The position numbers and the translations under genes are program-made. Shown one piece after another: positions 8,188 to 15,669 of a stretch of DNA of 37,351 nucleotides (positions within the stretch are counted from its first letter, which is position 1; each line of letters starts with the position of its first letter). The stretch is from positions 1 to 37,351 of the forward strand of contig JAPUUO010000004.1 in the NCBI GenBank assembly GCA_026967815.1, in the 5' to 3' direction. Source of the stretch: Candidatus Bathyarchaeota archaeon. Its GTDB lineage: Archaea; Thermoproteota; Bathyarchaeia; Bathyarchaeales; Bathyarchaeaceae. The notes below the pieces were generated by a model. That model saw only the letters and a program-made list of their open reading frames with translations, did not search any database and was not told the DNA's origin.

Positions 8188-9399
8188 TTGCTCGGGAAAC
8201 ATTGGTTGAAGCCTACGGGTATCTCTCGAAGAGATTTCTTCACAGTCTTTATTCTATTATTCAATGCCCTTACTTGGCTTTACATGACAGTGTTAATGAT
8301 AGACTCTATCATAGGTAATCTTGATATTGCGTCCACAATTTGGACGATTTTTTATGCTTCAGTGGTTTCATCTAGCATAGTCGGTTCAATCTTATCGAGC
8401 AAAATTGAAAGGCTTAACTTTCTGTATTTTTGGATGGCGCTTGGAGCAGTTGCATCGTTTTCACCTGCTATTGCAAATGATTTGTCGATTGTTAACACCT
8501 CTATATCGTGTCTCCTCTTAGGGGTTTCAGTTGGGTTAGGTATGCCTTCCGCTTTATCCTACTTTGCAGACTTGACGCAAATTGAAAATCGAGGGCGCAT
8601 AGGTGGAATTATATTTTTGACTGCGAATCTAGGCGTTTTTCCTCTTGCACTTCCATTTATGTTACTTAATTCTACTATTAGCTCGTTAACCTTAGCTATT
8701 TGGAGAGGTTTAGGGCTTGTCTTCTTTTTGTCGTTTAAACCAAAAGACAAACATGAAAAGAAACTTGGAAAGAGAAAACAAGCATCCTTTACCGATATCT
8801 TTCAAGACAAATCGTTTATTCTCTATCTCATTCCTTGGATAATGTTCACTTTCATAGATCGTTTGGGAGGAGAGTTTTTTGGGCGCCAATTGGAAGAAGC
8901 ATTGATCGGAAGCATTTCTGCCCTCTTTGGAGGGTTCTTAGCAGACAGCATTGGAAGAAAACGGGTGGTGGTTTATGGTTTTATCCTTCTAGGAATTGCA
9001 TATGGTATAGTAGGAATTGCTCCAACAATGCTTTTGCCCAGATATCTTTATTTGACCTTAGATGGGTTTGCAGCCGGCATTCTGTCGGTAACATGCTTAC
9101 TGATTCTGTGGGGAGATTTATCTCAATCTGGACGTAGAGAGAAATACTACGTAATAGGAAGCATCCCGCTCTTCCTGACCAGCCTAGTACCAATCCATTT
9201 GTCTCCATACATTGCGCTAATCCCTCTGAATGCCACCTTTTCCATTGCCAGTTTTTTCTTGTTTTTGGCTGTTTTACCTTTAATATATGCTCCTGAGACT
9301 TTGCCAGAGAAGAAAATTCGACTTAGGCAATTGCAAAGCTATGCAGAAAAGGCTAGGAAGCTTAGCGAAAAACATTTGAAGAGCAGTACACTGAATTAG
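8188..9399 (+). CDS. Major facilitator superfamily transporter
   Basis: A 403-residue protein with about 12 hydrophobic segments in two halves separated by a charged loop near residues 187-207 (KPKDKHEKKLGKRKQ). The second half has the MFS loop motif ADSIGRKRVVVYG between its 2nd and 3rd helices; a weaker equivalent lies in the first half (SKIERLNFLYF). The C-terminus is a charged cytoplasmic helix after YAPETLPEKK, a typical sugar-porter/drug-porter ending. The substrate is unknown. It starts at TTG without an obvious SD, and its end overlaps the convergent ParA-like gene by four bases. Confidence 0.85.
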   Translation: MLGKHWLKPTGISRRDFFTVFILLFNALTWLYMTVLMIDSIIGNLDIASTIWTIFYASVVSSSIVGSILSSKIERLNFLYFWMALGAVASFSPAIANDLSIVNTSISCLLLGVSVGLGMPSALSYFADLTQIENRGRIGGIIFLTANLGVFPLALPFMLLNSTISSLTLAIWRGLGLVFFLSFKPKDKHEKKLGKRKQASFTDIFQDKSFILYLIPWIMFTFIDRLGGEFFGRQLEEALIGSISALFGGFLADSIGRKRVVVYGFILLGIAYGIVGIAPTMLLPRYLYLTLDGFAAGILSVTCLLILWGDLSQSGRREKYYVIGSIPLFLTSLVPIHLSPYIALIPLNATFSIASFFLFLAVLPLIYAPETLPEKKIRLRQLQSYAEKARKLSEKHLKSSTLN

Positions 9400-10172
9400 A
9401 GTGTTTCAATTGTTGTGGCTACTCTCTCCAAGATTTTGACGAATGGGTGGTCTGGGTTCTCGTTGGAAAACACTATGGTTCCTCCTGATCGGAGTATGTC
9501 GCAGAAGCAAGGAACCATGTCTACTAGCGGCAAACTGGAGTTGTTAACAAGCTTTTTTGCTAGCTCTTGTCGGTGGCCTTTTGTTGTGAGGAAATTGGCG
9601 AATACTTTGTTCATTAGTAAGCCTGTTTTCTTCTCGAAGAGATCATACAGTTCGTCTATCATTCTTTGAGTTCCTTTTATGTCTGATATGTCCATTCCGC
9701 TGACTACAAGCACGAGGTCAGCACTGACAATAGCGTTTATCGATGAATACTGTAACCCGGGACTGGTGTCAAAGATGATATAGTCAATGTGCTTGTCATT
9801 TAGAAGTGAGTTTTTAAGAGACAAAAGGCGTCCTAATGCTTTCATTTCCCATTTTCTGTCTTTTGCGCTCATCTCGCGAATGGCTTCAGTGCTCGGATTG
9901 GCGAATCCAACGAGAAGTTTGCCTCGCTTAGCGTAGGTTTTAGAGAGGTCAACCAAAACCTTCTTTATGTCGCAGACTCCGTTGAGATAGTCGTTTATCC
10001 AGTACTCAGTATTTTTGGCTTTAAGTATAGATTGAAGACTTGGAGCTCGAAAGTCTAAATCGAAGAGACAAACACTCTTTCCTCTGTTAGCGTACAATGC
10101 CGCTAGATTTAGAGAAAGCAGGGTTTTGCCGGTTCCACCCTTGTATGAGTGAATTGCTATGATTTTTGCCAT
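9396..10172 (-). CDS. ParA/MinD-like P-loop ATPase
   Basis: A 258-residue SIMIBI-class ATPase. The deviant Walker A motif is YKGGTGKT (residues 10-17), with switch I at LFDLDFRAPS and Walker B-like IIFDTSPG. The family includes chromosome/plasmid partition ParA, MinD positioning proteins and Soj. It overlaps the upstream winged-helix gene by 16 bases, so the two are translationally coupled; ParA next to a small DNA-binding protein resembles a partition pair with the winged-helix protein in place of ParB. No parS-like repeat is apparent nearby. It starts at ATG. There is no sign of a plasmid or integrated element around it. Confidence 0.88.
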   Translation of the reverse strand: MAKIIAIHSYKGGTGKTLLSLNLAALYANRGKSVCLFDLDFRAPSLQSILKAKNTEYWINDYLNGVCDIKKVLVDLSKTYAKRGKLLVGFANPSTEAIREMSAKDRKWEMKALGRLLSLKNSLLNDKHIDYIIFDTSPGLQYSSINAIVSADLVLVVSGMDISDIKGTQRMIDELYDLFEKKTGLLMNKVFANFLTTKGHRQELAKKLVNNSSLPLVDMVPCFCDILRSGGTIVFSNENPDHPFVKILERVATTIETL

Positions 10173-10543
10173 GTTTTGTTCCCTTCGTCTTTGTCAACGT
10201 AAAAATAGGCTTTTCGACCTCTCCTCTCTTTTTTCAAGTACCCCATCATAACAAGCTGGTTAAGATAGCTGCTTTCAACAGCTCTCGCTCGCTTTGTTTG
10301 TTCAGCTACTTCTTCCGCAGTAGCTTGCTCAAACTTGCAAATGGTTATGGCGGTCTTCCTAAGATGGTCAGGCAGAGAAAGAAGTGTCATTACATCTAAG
10401 ACATCGGGGATCTCAGTATTCGATTCAGAGCTATGCTTCTGCAGTTCGATTATAACCTCCATTTTCTCATTGAGGCTGTCGAGGCTTTCCTTAATTTTTT
10501 GTAGCAATCGCGTATGAGTGCCTTCCAACTTTCGAACTGTCAA
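10157..10543 (-). CDS. Winged-helix DNA-binding protein with N-terminal coiled coil
   Basis: A 128-residue protein. Residues 1-40 form an amphipathic helix (LLQKIKESLDSLNEKMEVII) likely to be a coiled coil; residues 50-120 form a MarR/ArsR-like winged helix with TICKFEQATAEEVAEQTKR, AVESSYLNQLVMMGYLKKER and a wing ending AYFYV. The TTG start at 10543 has GGAG nine bases upstream. It overlaps the ParA-like gene downstream and probably acts with it, either as a partner for DNA binding or as the regulator of the pair. Confidence 0.8.
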   Translation of the reverse strand: MTVRKLEGTHTRLLQKIKESLDSLNEKMEVIIELQKHSSESNTEIPDVLDVMTLLSLPDHLRKTAITICKFEQATAEEVAEQTKRARAVESSYLNQLVMMGYLKKERRGRKAYFYVDKDEGNKTWQKS

Positions 10544-11004
10544 AGGTTTGAGTCTCCACGTGTGTTTGACACATCTACAGAAACCTAGAGCTATGGAATC
10601 TATTAAGTCTTACGACACACTTCTATGTATTCGCAATACTGTGAACAAATGCCGCAAGAAATGTAAGATGCTGTGGCTTCAGCGTGTTTTGGAGATTTAA
10701 ACTGAAGTTAGCTTCATTCTTGTAGGAACTGAGTCTTATCAATAACGCGTCAAAGATGAAGATGAAACGTATCATGAGTCAGAAGCCGAACCAGCGTTTT
10801 TGTATCCATTATCATGAAGTCTTCAAGCAAAATTTTCACCACTATTATTCGTTAGTTAGAATGCTAATAAAACAGGTTTCAGCGGGAACTGGAATTCGAT
10901 GTCTGGTATATTGCGAAAACTGATTAATCTTCTATGGGAAAAAACAGGCTTATTGGAATTAAAAATCTTGAGAAATTCTAGACTTTCTTGGATGTAACTT
11001 TCGG
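10544..11004. other. 461-base gap without a supported gene
   Basis: This stretch separates the ParA pair from the next winged-helix gene. It holds an unconvincing 55-codon plus-strand ORF (10756-10923) without an SD and a 60-codon ORF that shadows the winged-helix gene. No RNA gene, long repeat or strong terminator was seen. Confidence 0.5.
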
Positions 11005-11304
11005 TTAGTAGAGAGAGGGTGGTAGGCGTTTGCCCTGTGCTTCTTCGATGATGGGCAAAACTGTCTTGAGTTCCCTGAAATACTTAAGTACCGTTAGTCC
11101 CCGTTCGGTTATAGCATAAACTATGCGCTTCTTTCCTACTGTCTTTTCTTCGATAAGATCTTGTTGCATTAGAAAATTCAAGTATTCTTTTAGGACGCTA
11201 CAGTTAACGTTGGCTTTATACATTATGTGAGTTAACTTTAAAGGTCCGTGGCGGGCCAAAACTTTCAGGATATCAACGTACATTTCCAGTTTGGATCTAC
11301 GCAA
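11005..11304 (-). CDS. Small archaeal winged-helix regulator
   Basis: A 99-residue protein that is essentially one winged helix: EMYVDILKVLARHGPLKLTH, YKANVNCSVLKEYLNFLM, DLIEEK and a wing ending IVYAITERG. This is the compact archaeal type found in many copies in TACK genomes. The TTG start is preceded by GGTGG at suitable spacing, and a TATA-like TTTATATAG lies upstream near 11335-11343. The target is unknown. It lies 46 bases after the small gene at 11351-11563 on the same strand and may be cotranscribed. Confidence 0.85.
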   Translation of the reverse strand: MRRSKLEMYVDILKVLARHGPLKLTHIMYKANVNCSVLKEYLNFLMQQDLIEEKTVGKKRIVYAITERGLTVLKYFRELKTVLPIIEEAQGKRLPPSLY

Positions 11305-11350
11305 TACAAACCCACCTTTTCATACGTTTATTGATTTCTATATAAATGAT

Positions 11351-11563
11351 TTATGGATTTAGACTATGTTTTCTAGGACTGGAAGCCTTTGCTTTTGACT
11401 GGATCTCTGTGAAAACGACCATTCTGTTAATGAAAGCAGTTACCAAATCGTCTGCTAGGATTTTCTGTAGATCTTCAGAGAGCTTTTTCATTTCCTCCTG
11501 AAAGATTTGCAGAATCTTCTTTTCGAGTCTTTTATGTTTAGCTTGAGTAGTGATTCTTTCCAA
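11351..11563 (-). CDS. Small helical protein of unknown function
   Basis: A 70-residue, strongly charged, helical protein with no recognised family. The coding call rests on a textbook GGAGG seven bases before a TTG start (11563), and on its place upstream of a winged-helix gene on the same strand. The first 50 residues form amphipathic helices (KRLEKKILQIFQEEMKKLSE) suited to coiled-coil or dimer contacts; the tail is basic. It is divergent from the SmAP gene. Confidence 0.6.
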   Translation of the reverse strand: MERITTQAKHKRLEKKILQIFQEEMKKLSEDLQKILADDLVTAFINRMVVFTEIQSKAKASSPRKHSLNP

Positions 11564-11670
11564 CCTTTATCCTCCACTTTTCTGCCTTTTGAGGGGTTGG
11601 TATTTAACTAGTTTATGAATCCCGAATACACATTTTGATGTTAGCCCTGACTGAGAGAAGTTTCATAAAA

Positions 11671-11680
11671 CTTTTATATG
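11671..11680 (+). promoter_or_regulatory. TATA box of the SmAP gene
   Basis: CTTTTATATG, preceded by an A-rich BRE-like stretch, is a strong archaeal TATA box. Transcription would begin near 11700, which supports the ATG at 11722 as the start and rules out the upstream ATG at 11635. Confidence 0.6.
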
Positions 11681-11721
11681 TAGTGGGGGTCGTCAATATA
11701 GCGTTGATTGGCGGTGCTTTG

Positions 11722-11961
11722 ATGGAACCCAGCAAGAAACCATTGAACGTTCTAACGAAACGCTTGGATACCTACATCATGATTACTCTGAAGAATGGAG
11801 TAGAATACAGAGGCACAATGGTTCAGTGCGACGGCTTCATGAACATACTCCTAAACGGCGCCTCTGAACACATAAACGACAAAGTAACAGCAAATTATGG
11901 AAACATTCTTGTCCGAGGGAACAACATACTTTACATAACCATTGATGTTCCACATAAGTAG
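11722..11961 (+). CDS. Sm-like archaeal protein (SmAP/LSm)
   Basis: A 79-residue Sm-fold protein. Sm1 is visible as ITLKNGVEYRGTMVQCDGFM with the conserved Gly, Asp and Met-Asn, and Sm2 as NILVRGNNILYI with the conserved Arg-Gly. SmAPs assemble as heptameric rings that bind U-rich RNA and act in RNA processing and turnover. The real start is ATG 11722 (MEPSKKPLNVL), typical for the family, with GGTG just upstream and the TATA box about 45 bases before it. A longer frame from 11635 would add a hydrophobic N-terminus overlapping the promoter. Confidence 0.93.
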   Translation: MEPSKKPLNVLTKRLDTYIMITLKNGVEYRGTMVQCDGFMNILLNGASEHINDKVTANYGNILVRGNNILYITIDVPHK

Positions 11962-12049
11962 CTTGAGCCACTTTATACGGCATCCAATTATCTTATGTTC
12001 TCGAAAGCGATAAGCAATTGTGACTATCTAGCTTTGGAAGGTTCGTGAT

Positions 12050-13162
12050 TTGCGCAAAATGATTCCTATAAATGCTCCCCAAACCGATGAACGCGAAATT
12101 GAAATGGTCACCAAGGTTTTGAAAAGTGGCAACTTAACTGCGCGTGTTGGAAGTAGCTCTATGGTTGCAGACTTTGAACAAGCCTACGCCAAACTTGTGG
12201 AGTCGAAACATGCAATTGCAGTGAGTAGCGGTACGGCCGCTCTTCACATGGCACTTTTGGCAGCAGGAGTAAAGCTAAACGATGAGGTTATTATCCCAAG
12301 CTTTACATTCGTTGCAACGGCTGAAGCCGTGGTGTTATGTGGTGCAAAACCGGTTTTTGTCGACATTGACCCTCTGACCTATAACCTTGACCCAGAAGAA
12401 TTTAGGAAAGCCATAAACTCCAAGACCAAGGCTTTGATACCTGTAGATTTGTATGGACTTTCCGCAGATATGCAAGCCTTAAGCAAGATCGCTAGAGAGC
12501 ACAATTTGGCTGTTATCGAAGATGCAGCTCAAGCTCATGGAGCTGTCTACAAAAGGAAACCACCAGGCTATTTTGCAGATATGACCTGCTGGAGTTTCTA
12601 CGCCAGCAAAAACATGACTACGGGTGAAGGAGGTATGATTACGACTAACAATGATGAATCTGCTGATGTGCTTCGCTGTACGAGATCGCATGGAGAAAAA
12701 GGCGAGTATGTGTCGTTCATGCTTGGACATAACTATCGCATGCCAGAAATGGAAGCAGCAATCGGCCTAACTCAGATGGAAAAGCTTCCAGCCTTTTTAG
12801 AAAAGAGACGTAGGAATGCTGAGCGCTTAACTGAAAGATTAAGTCTTGTAAAACGTTTGGCATTGCCAAAGGAACCAGAAGGTTACAGACATAGCTGGTA
12901 TCTCTACACGACCAGGCTTGAGGATGGTAATCGAGCAGAGAGAGACGGAACTATAGAAGAATTGCGGAAACGCGGCATAGGCGCAACCGTTTACTACGGC
13001 ACACCAATTCATCTTATGCCTTTTTATCGCCAATTCGCAACCCATAATCTTCCAAGAGCAGAAAAGGCTTCAGAGCAAGTGATTTCGTTGCCGATTCATC
13101 CGGGCGTCACGTTGCAAGAAATAGATTATATTGCTGATTCTGTTATTGAAGTTGTCGGATAA
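12050..13162 (+). CDS. DegT/DnrJ/EryC1/StrS family PLP aminotransferase
   Basis: A 370-residue fold-type I PLP enzyme. The cofactor Lys187 lies in SFYASKNMTTGEGG, the pyridine-binding Asp in VIEDAAQAHGA (Asp158), and the phosphate-binding VSSGTAALHMAL near residues 58-69. These enzymes aminate nucleotide-linked keto-sugars (for example UDP-4-keto sugars) for surface glycans or N-glycosylation; a few act as dehydratases, but the Lys shows this one is an aminotransferase. The start is TTG with GGAAGG eight bases before it; ATG 12059 is too far from that SD. No sugar-nucleotide genes lie next to it, and the cDPGS-like gene follows 66 bases later. Confidence 0.9.
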   Translation: MRKMIPINAPQTDEREIEMVTKVLKSGNLTARVGSSSMVADFEQAYAKLVESKHAIAVSSGTAALHMALLAAGVKLNDEVIIPSFTFVATAEAVVLCGAKPVFVDIDPLTYNLDPEEFRKAINSKTKALIPVDLYGLSADMQALSKIAREHNLAVIEDAAQAHGAVYKRKPPGYFADMTCWSFYASKNMTTGEGGMITTNNDESADVLRCTRSHGEKGEYVSFMLGHNYRMPEMEAAIGLTQMEKLPAFLEKRRRNAERLTERLSLVKRLALPKEPEGYRHSWYLYTTRLEDGNRAERDGTIEELRKRGIGATVYYGTPIHLMPFYRQFATHNLPRAEKASEQVISLPIHPGVTLQEIDYIADSVIEVVG

Positions 13163-13228
13163 CGGTTAAGGCTTATATTATGAGAGAGGAAATATGGTTT
13201 CCAACTTAGTTGAGGAGGACTGCTGGCA

Positions 13229-14554
13229 TTGGCGAAAAAGACCCGAGTTATTATTATGGGGGCCGCTGGACGCGACTTCCACAACTTCAATGTCTACTAC
13301 CGAAACAATCCGGAATATGAAGTCGTAGCTTTCACAGCGACGCAGATACCTGGCATCGAAAAACGTGCTTACCCTACGGAACTGGCGGGTTCCGACTATC
13401 CAAACGGGATACCTATCTATCCCGAGAAAGATTTACCCGAACTAATCAAGAAATACAGCATAAATGAAGTAGTCTTTGCTTACAGCGATGTGCCACATGA
13501 ATATGTGATGCACCAAGCCTCTACAGTCTTAGCCAATGGTGCTGACTTTCGACTTATGGGTCCCTTCGCAACAATGCTAGAGGCTAAAATGCCAGTGATC
13601 TCTATATGTGCTGTCAGGACGGGTTCTGGGAAGAGCCAGACTTCAAGAAGAGTAACAGAAATATTGAGGAAAAAGAGCTTCAGAGTTGTTGTTGTTAGGC
13701 ATCCAATGCCCTACGGCGACTTAACCAAGCAAGTGTGTCAGCGTTTCGCTTCACATGAAGACCTAGACAAACATGAATGCACCATTGAAGAACGCGAAGA
13801 ATACGAACCCCACATCAACAATGGAATAATTGTTTACGCAGGAGTTGATTACGAAATAATTCTGCGAGAAGCAGAGAAGGAAGCGGACATAATCGTCTGG
13901 GATGGAGGTAACAACGACCTGCCGTTTTACAAGCCAGATCTCCACATTGTTGTCGCCGACCCTCACCGTCCGGGGCATGAAGTTGCTTATCACCCTGGAG
14001 AAACCAACGTGCGTATGGCAGATGTAATTGTCATAAACAAGGTGGACACCGCTGACCGTACGAACATCGCAACCGTTAAAAAAAACGTGAAGAGATTGAA
14101 TCCGAAAGCGATCGTAATAGAAGCAGCATCACCTATAACCGTTGACAAGCCTGAACTGATCAAGGGCAAAAAGGTCCTCGTAGTTGAAGACGGACCAACC
14201 ATAACTCATGGCAACATGCCCTACGGAGCTGGAACCATCGCGGCAAAAAGGCTAGGCGCAACAGAGATAGTGAACCCCCGCCCGTACGCAGTTGGCTCCA
14301 TCGTGAAAACCTTTGAGAAATACACTCATTTAGGCGCTGTTCTCCCAGCAGTGGGGTACGGTACAGAGCAAATGAAAGAGCTTGAAGAAACAATCAACAA
14401 GACACCATGCGACGTTGTTCTTATCGGAACTCCAATCGATTTAAGACAAGTTTTGCAGTTGAATAAGCCTGCTGCAAGAGCTAACTATGAACTTAAGGAA
14501 CTTAGCAAACCATCTTTGGAGGATATTTTGGAGCAGCAGTTTCCCCGGAAATGA
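13229..14554 (+). CDS. Cyclic 2,3-diphosphoglycerate synthetase-like P-loop protein
   Basis: A 441-residue protein with an N-terminal Rossmann-like region (VIIMGAAGRDFHNFN) and a P-loop domain with VRTGSGKSQ (residues 129-137). Later motifs include IVWDGGNNDLPFYKPDLHIV and VIVINKVD, giving a G-protein-like nucleotide site. This arrangement is that of cyclic-2,3-diphosphoglycerate synthetase, which in Methanothermus fervidus makes the thermoprotectant cDPG from 2,3-DPG and ATP. Homologues are common in archaea and bacteria that are not known to accumulate cDPG and are often called GTPases, so the substrate is unproven. The TTG start has GAGGAGG ten bases upstream. Its TGA overlaps the ATG of an antiporter remnant (ATGA). 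Confidence 0.8.
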   Translation: MAKKTRVIIMGAAGRDFHNFNVYYRNNPEYEVVAFTATQIPGIEKRAYPTELAGSDYPNGIPIYPEKDLPELIKKYSINEVVFAYSDVPHEYVMHQASTVLANGADFRLMGPFATMLEAKMPVISICAVRTGSGKSQTSRRVTEILRKKSFRVVVVRHPMPYGDLTKQVCQRFASHEDLDKHECTIEEREEYEPHINNGIIVYAGVDYEIILREAEKEADIIVWDGGNNDLPFYKPDLHIVVADPHRPGHEVAYHPGETNVRMADVIVINKVDTADRTNIATVKKNVKRLNPKAIVIEAASPITVDKPELIKGKKVLVVEDGPTITHGNMPYGAGTIAAKRLGATEIVNPRPYAVGSIVKTFEKYTHLGAVLPAVGYGTEQMKELEETINKTPCDVVLIGTPIDLRQVLQLNKPAARANYELKELSKPSLEDILEQQFPRK

Positions 14555-14892
14555 ATCAACGTACAGTATTTTTTGAGTTGGATCCTTTAATTCTTGCATT
14601 TCTCGTCGCAAGCTTCATAGTCATTTTAGCCTTTTGGGTGAAGAATTTCTCGGAAAACAGTGGTCTATGACCTCGTTTTCCTGCTTGCGTTAGACCTCTT
14701 GCTGGGCCTGTCTTTCAGATTTTTGAATGGGAAATATTGATATCAATAACGCCTTATTTTGTAGCTCTTGCACTTGTCACTGTTCTTTTTGATGGTGGAG
14801 CAAATATGGATAAGAGCAGAATGTGAGAAGTCCGAGAGCATAGGATTAAGCTGTTTCAGTCTTTCTTTTGAGTGTTATTATCGCAGCACGCT
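14551..14892 (+). pseudogene. Decayed N-terminal part of a cation/proton antiporter
   Basis: An ATG overlapping the cDPGS-like stop opens a 39-codon frame with one membrane helix, ending at TGA 14668-14670. The next coding-like stretch is in the +1 frame (14663-14707, VYDLVFLLALDLLLG). The original frame then resumes (14701-14826) with AGPVFQIFEWE, TPYFVALALVTVLFDGGANM and a TGA. This fits the first helices of CPA-type (NhaP/KefB) antiporters, in which a Pro-Asp motif precedes LGxxLGPV and then LFDGGxN. A further helix-like fragment (SVFLLSVIIAA) appears in a third frame near 14856-14890. At least three lesions are needed, so the gene is broken; the 39-residue peptide could still be made. Confidence 0.65.
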
Positions 14893-14933
14893 GTGAAAAG
14901 AATTCTGAGATAAGCCAACCCACATGCTTGAAT

Positions 14934-15500
14934 TCATACTCGTTCTTGAAATACACTGTGCCATTCCTCCTCTTTGGTGAGATTTGCAAGGGCTTCAGCA
15001 TAGATTTTTACCCTTAAGGATTCAGCATCTCCTCGTGCTGGGTCTTTGATGTGTTTTTGTCCGATGATTTTGAGCTGTTTCAACATTGCCAATGCCAATT
15101 TTTCGAGGGTTCTTGATGAAACCTCGGAAACGTGATGGTATAATTGGAAGACGCTGAACATCCCTCTTAGATGTTCTATCTGTGTCCGTATGAAGTACCT
15201 TTGAACATCCTTGGGTATATGAGCAGGATCGATGATGAGTAAAGCTGCTATGGGAGCGTAGAATTTTTGTAGGATGCCGTGTTCTTCAGCCTCAACCTTG
15301 TCTATGTTTATGAGCCCAGTATCCTTGAGTAGGTGCAGTTGATAGCCGACGGCGGCCTTCGTCAGACCCAGCTGTTCGGAGAGCTGAGTTTCTGTCATTG
15401 GATATTTACTTAGTAAACGCATGATTTCGGTCCGCGTGTAGTCGGCGAGCAATTTGATGCTCTCAGGATTATCTACGATGTAGACGGCTTTTCTGGGCAG
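14934..15500 (-). CDS. ArsR-like winged-helix regulator, possible CTG start
   Basis: The conventional frame (TTG at 15452) gives 172 residues: an N-terminal winged helix (TRTEIMRLLSKYPMTETQLS, LGLTKAAVGYQLHLLKDTGL), then a helical C-terminal sensor/dimer domain. The coding signal continues upstream without ATG, GTG or TTG to a CTG at 15498-15500, giving PRKAVYIVDNPESIKLLADY before TRTE, which looks like the usual first helix of these regulators. GGAGGGG lies 13 bases before the CTG. An in-frame TAA further upstream limits the extension. It is divergent from the exchanger at 15670, which it may control through the 15607-15622 palindrome. Confidence 0.8.
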   Translation of the reverse strand: MPRKAVYIVDNPESIKLLADYTRTEIMRLLSKYPMTETQLSEQLGLTKAAVGYQLHLLKDTGLINIDKVEAEEHGILQKFYAPIAALLIIDPAHIPKDVQRYFIRTQIEHLRGMFSVFQLYHHVSEVSSRTLEKLALAMLKQLKIIGQKHIKDPARGDAESLRVKIYAEALANLTKEEEWHSVFQERV

Positions 15501-15606
15501 AGTCGTACCTACACCCCTCCATTATGTACTCTATGACAATTAGAATTATGAATATTTATTACTATGACTCAGCTATAAGTATTAAACCGATATAAATAAT
15601 TAAAAC

Positions 15607-15622
15607 GTTAAACTCGTTTAAC
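15607..15622. promoter_or_regulatory. 16-bp palindromic operator candidate
   Basis: GTTAAAC and GTTTAAC form perfect 7-base arms around TC. A TATA-like ATATAAAT at 15590-15597 puts the plus-strand transcription start near 15619, inside the palindrome, so a bound protein would block the exchanger gene. The divergent ArsR-like protein is the obvious candidate. Confidence 0.55.
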
Positions 15623-15669
15623 TAATTTAAGATTAGGTAAATGCGTCGCATCTGTAGCGGGTGTCCTAG

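Noticed and set aside
10756..10923. 55-codon plus-strand ORF in the gap after the ParA pair
   Set aside because: No SD, unusual composition rich in His, Tyr and Gln, and no family resemblance; probably chance.
11635..11721. N-terminal extension of the SmAP gene
   Set aside because: It overlaps the TATA box, is hydrophobic and is not found in SmAP proteins; ATG 11722 is the start.
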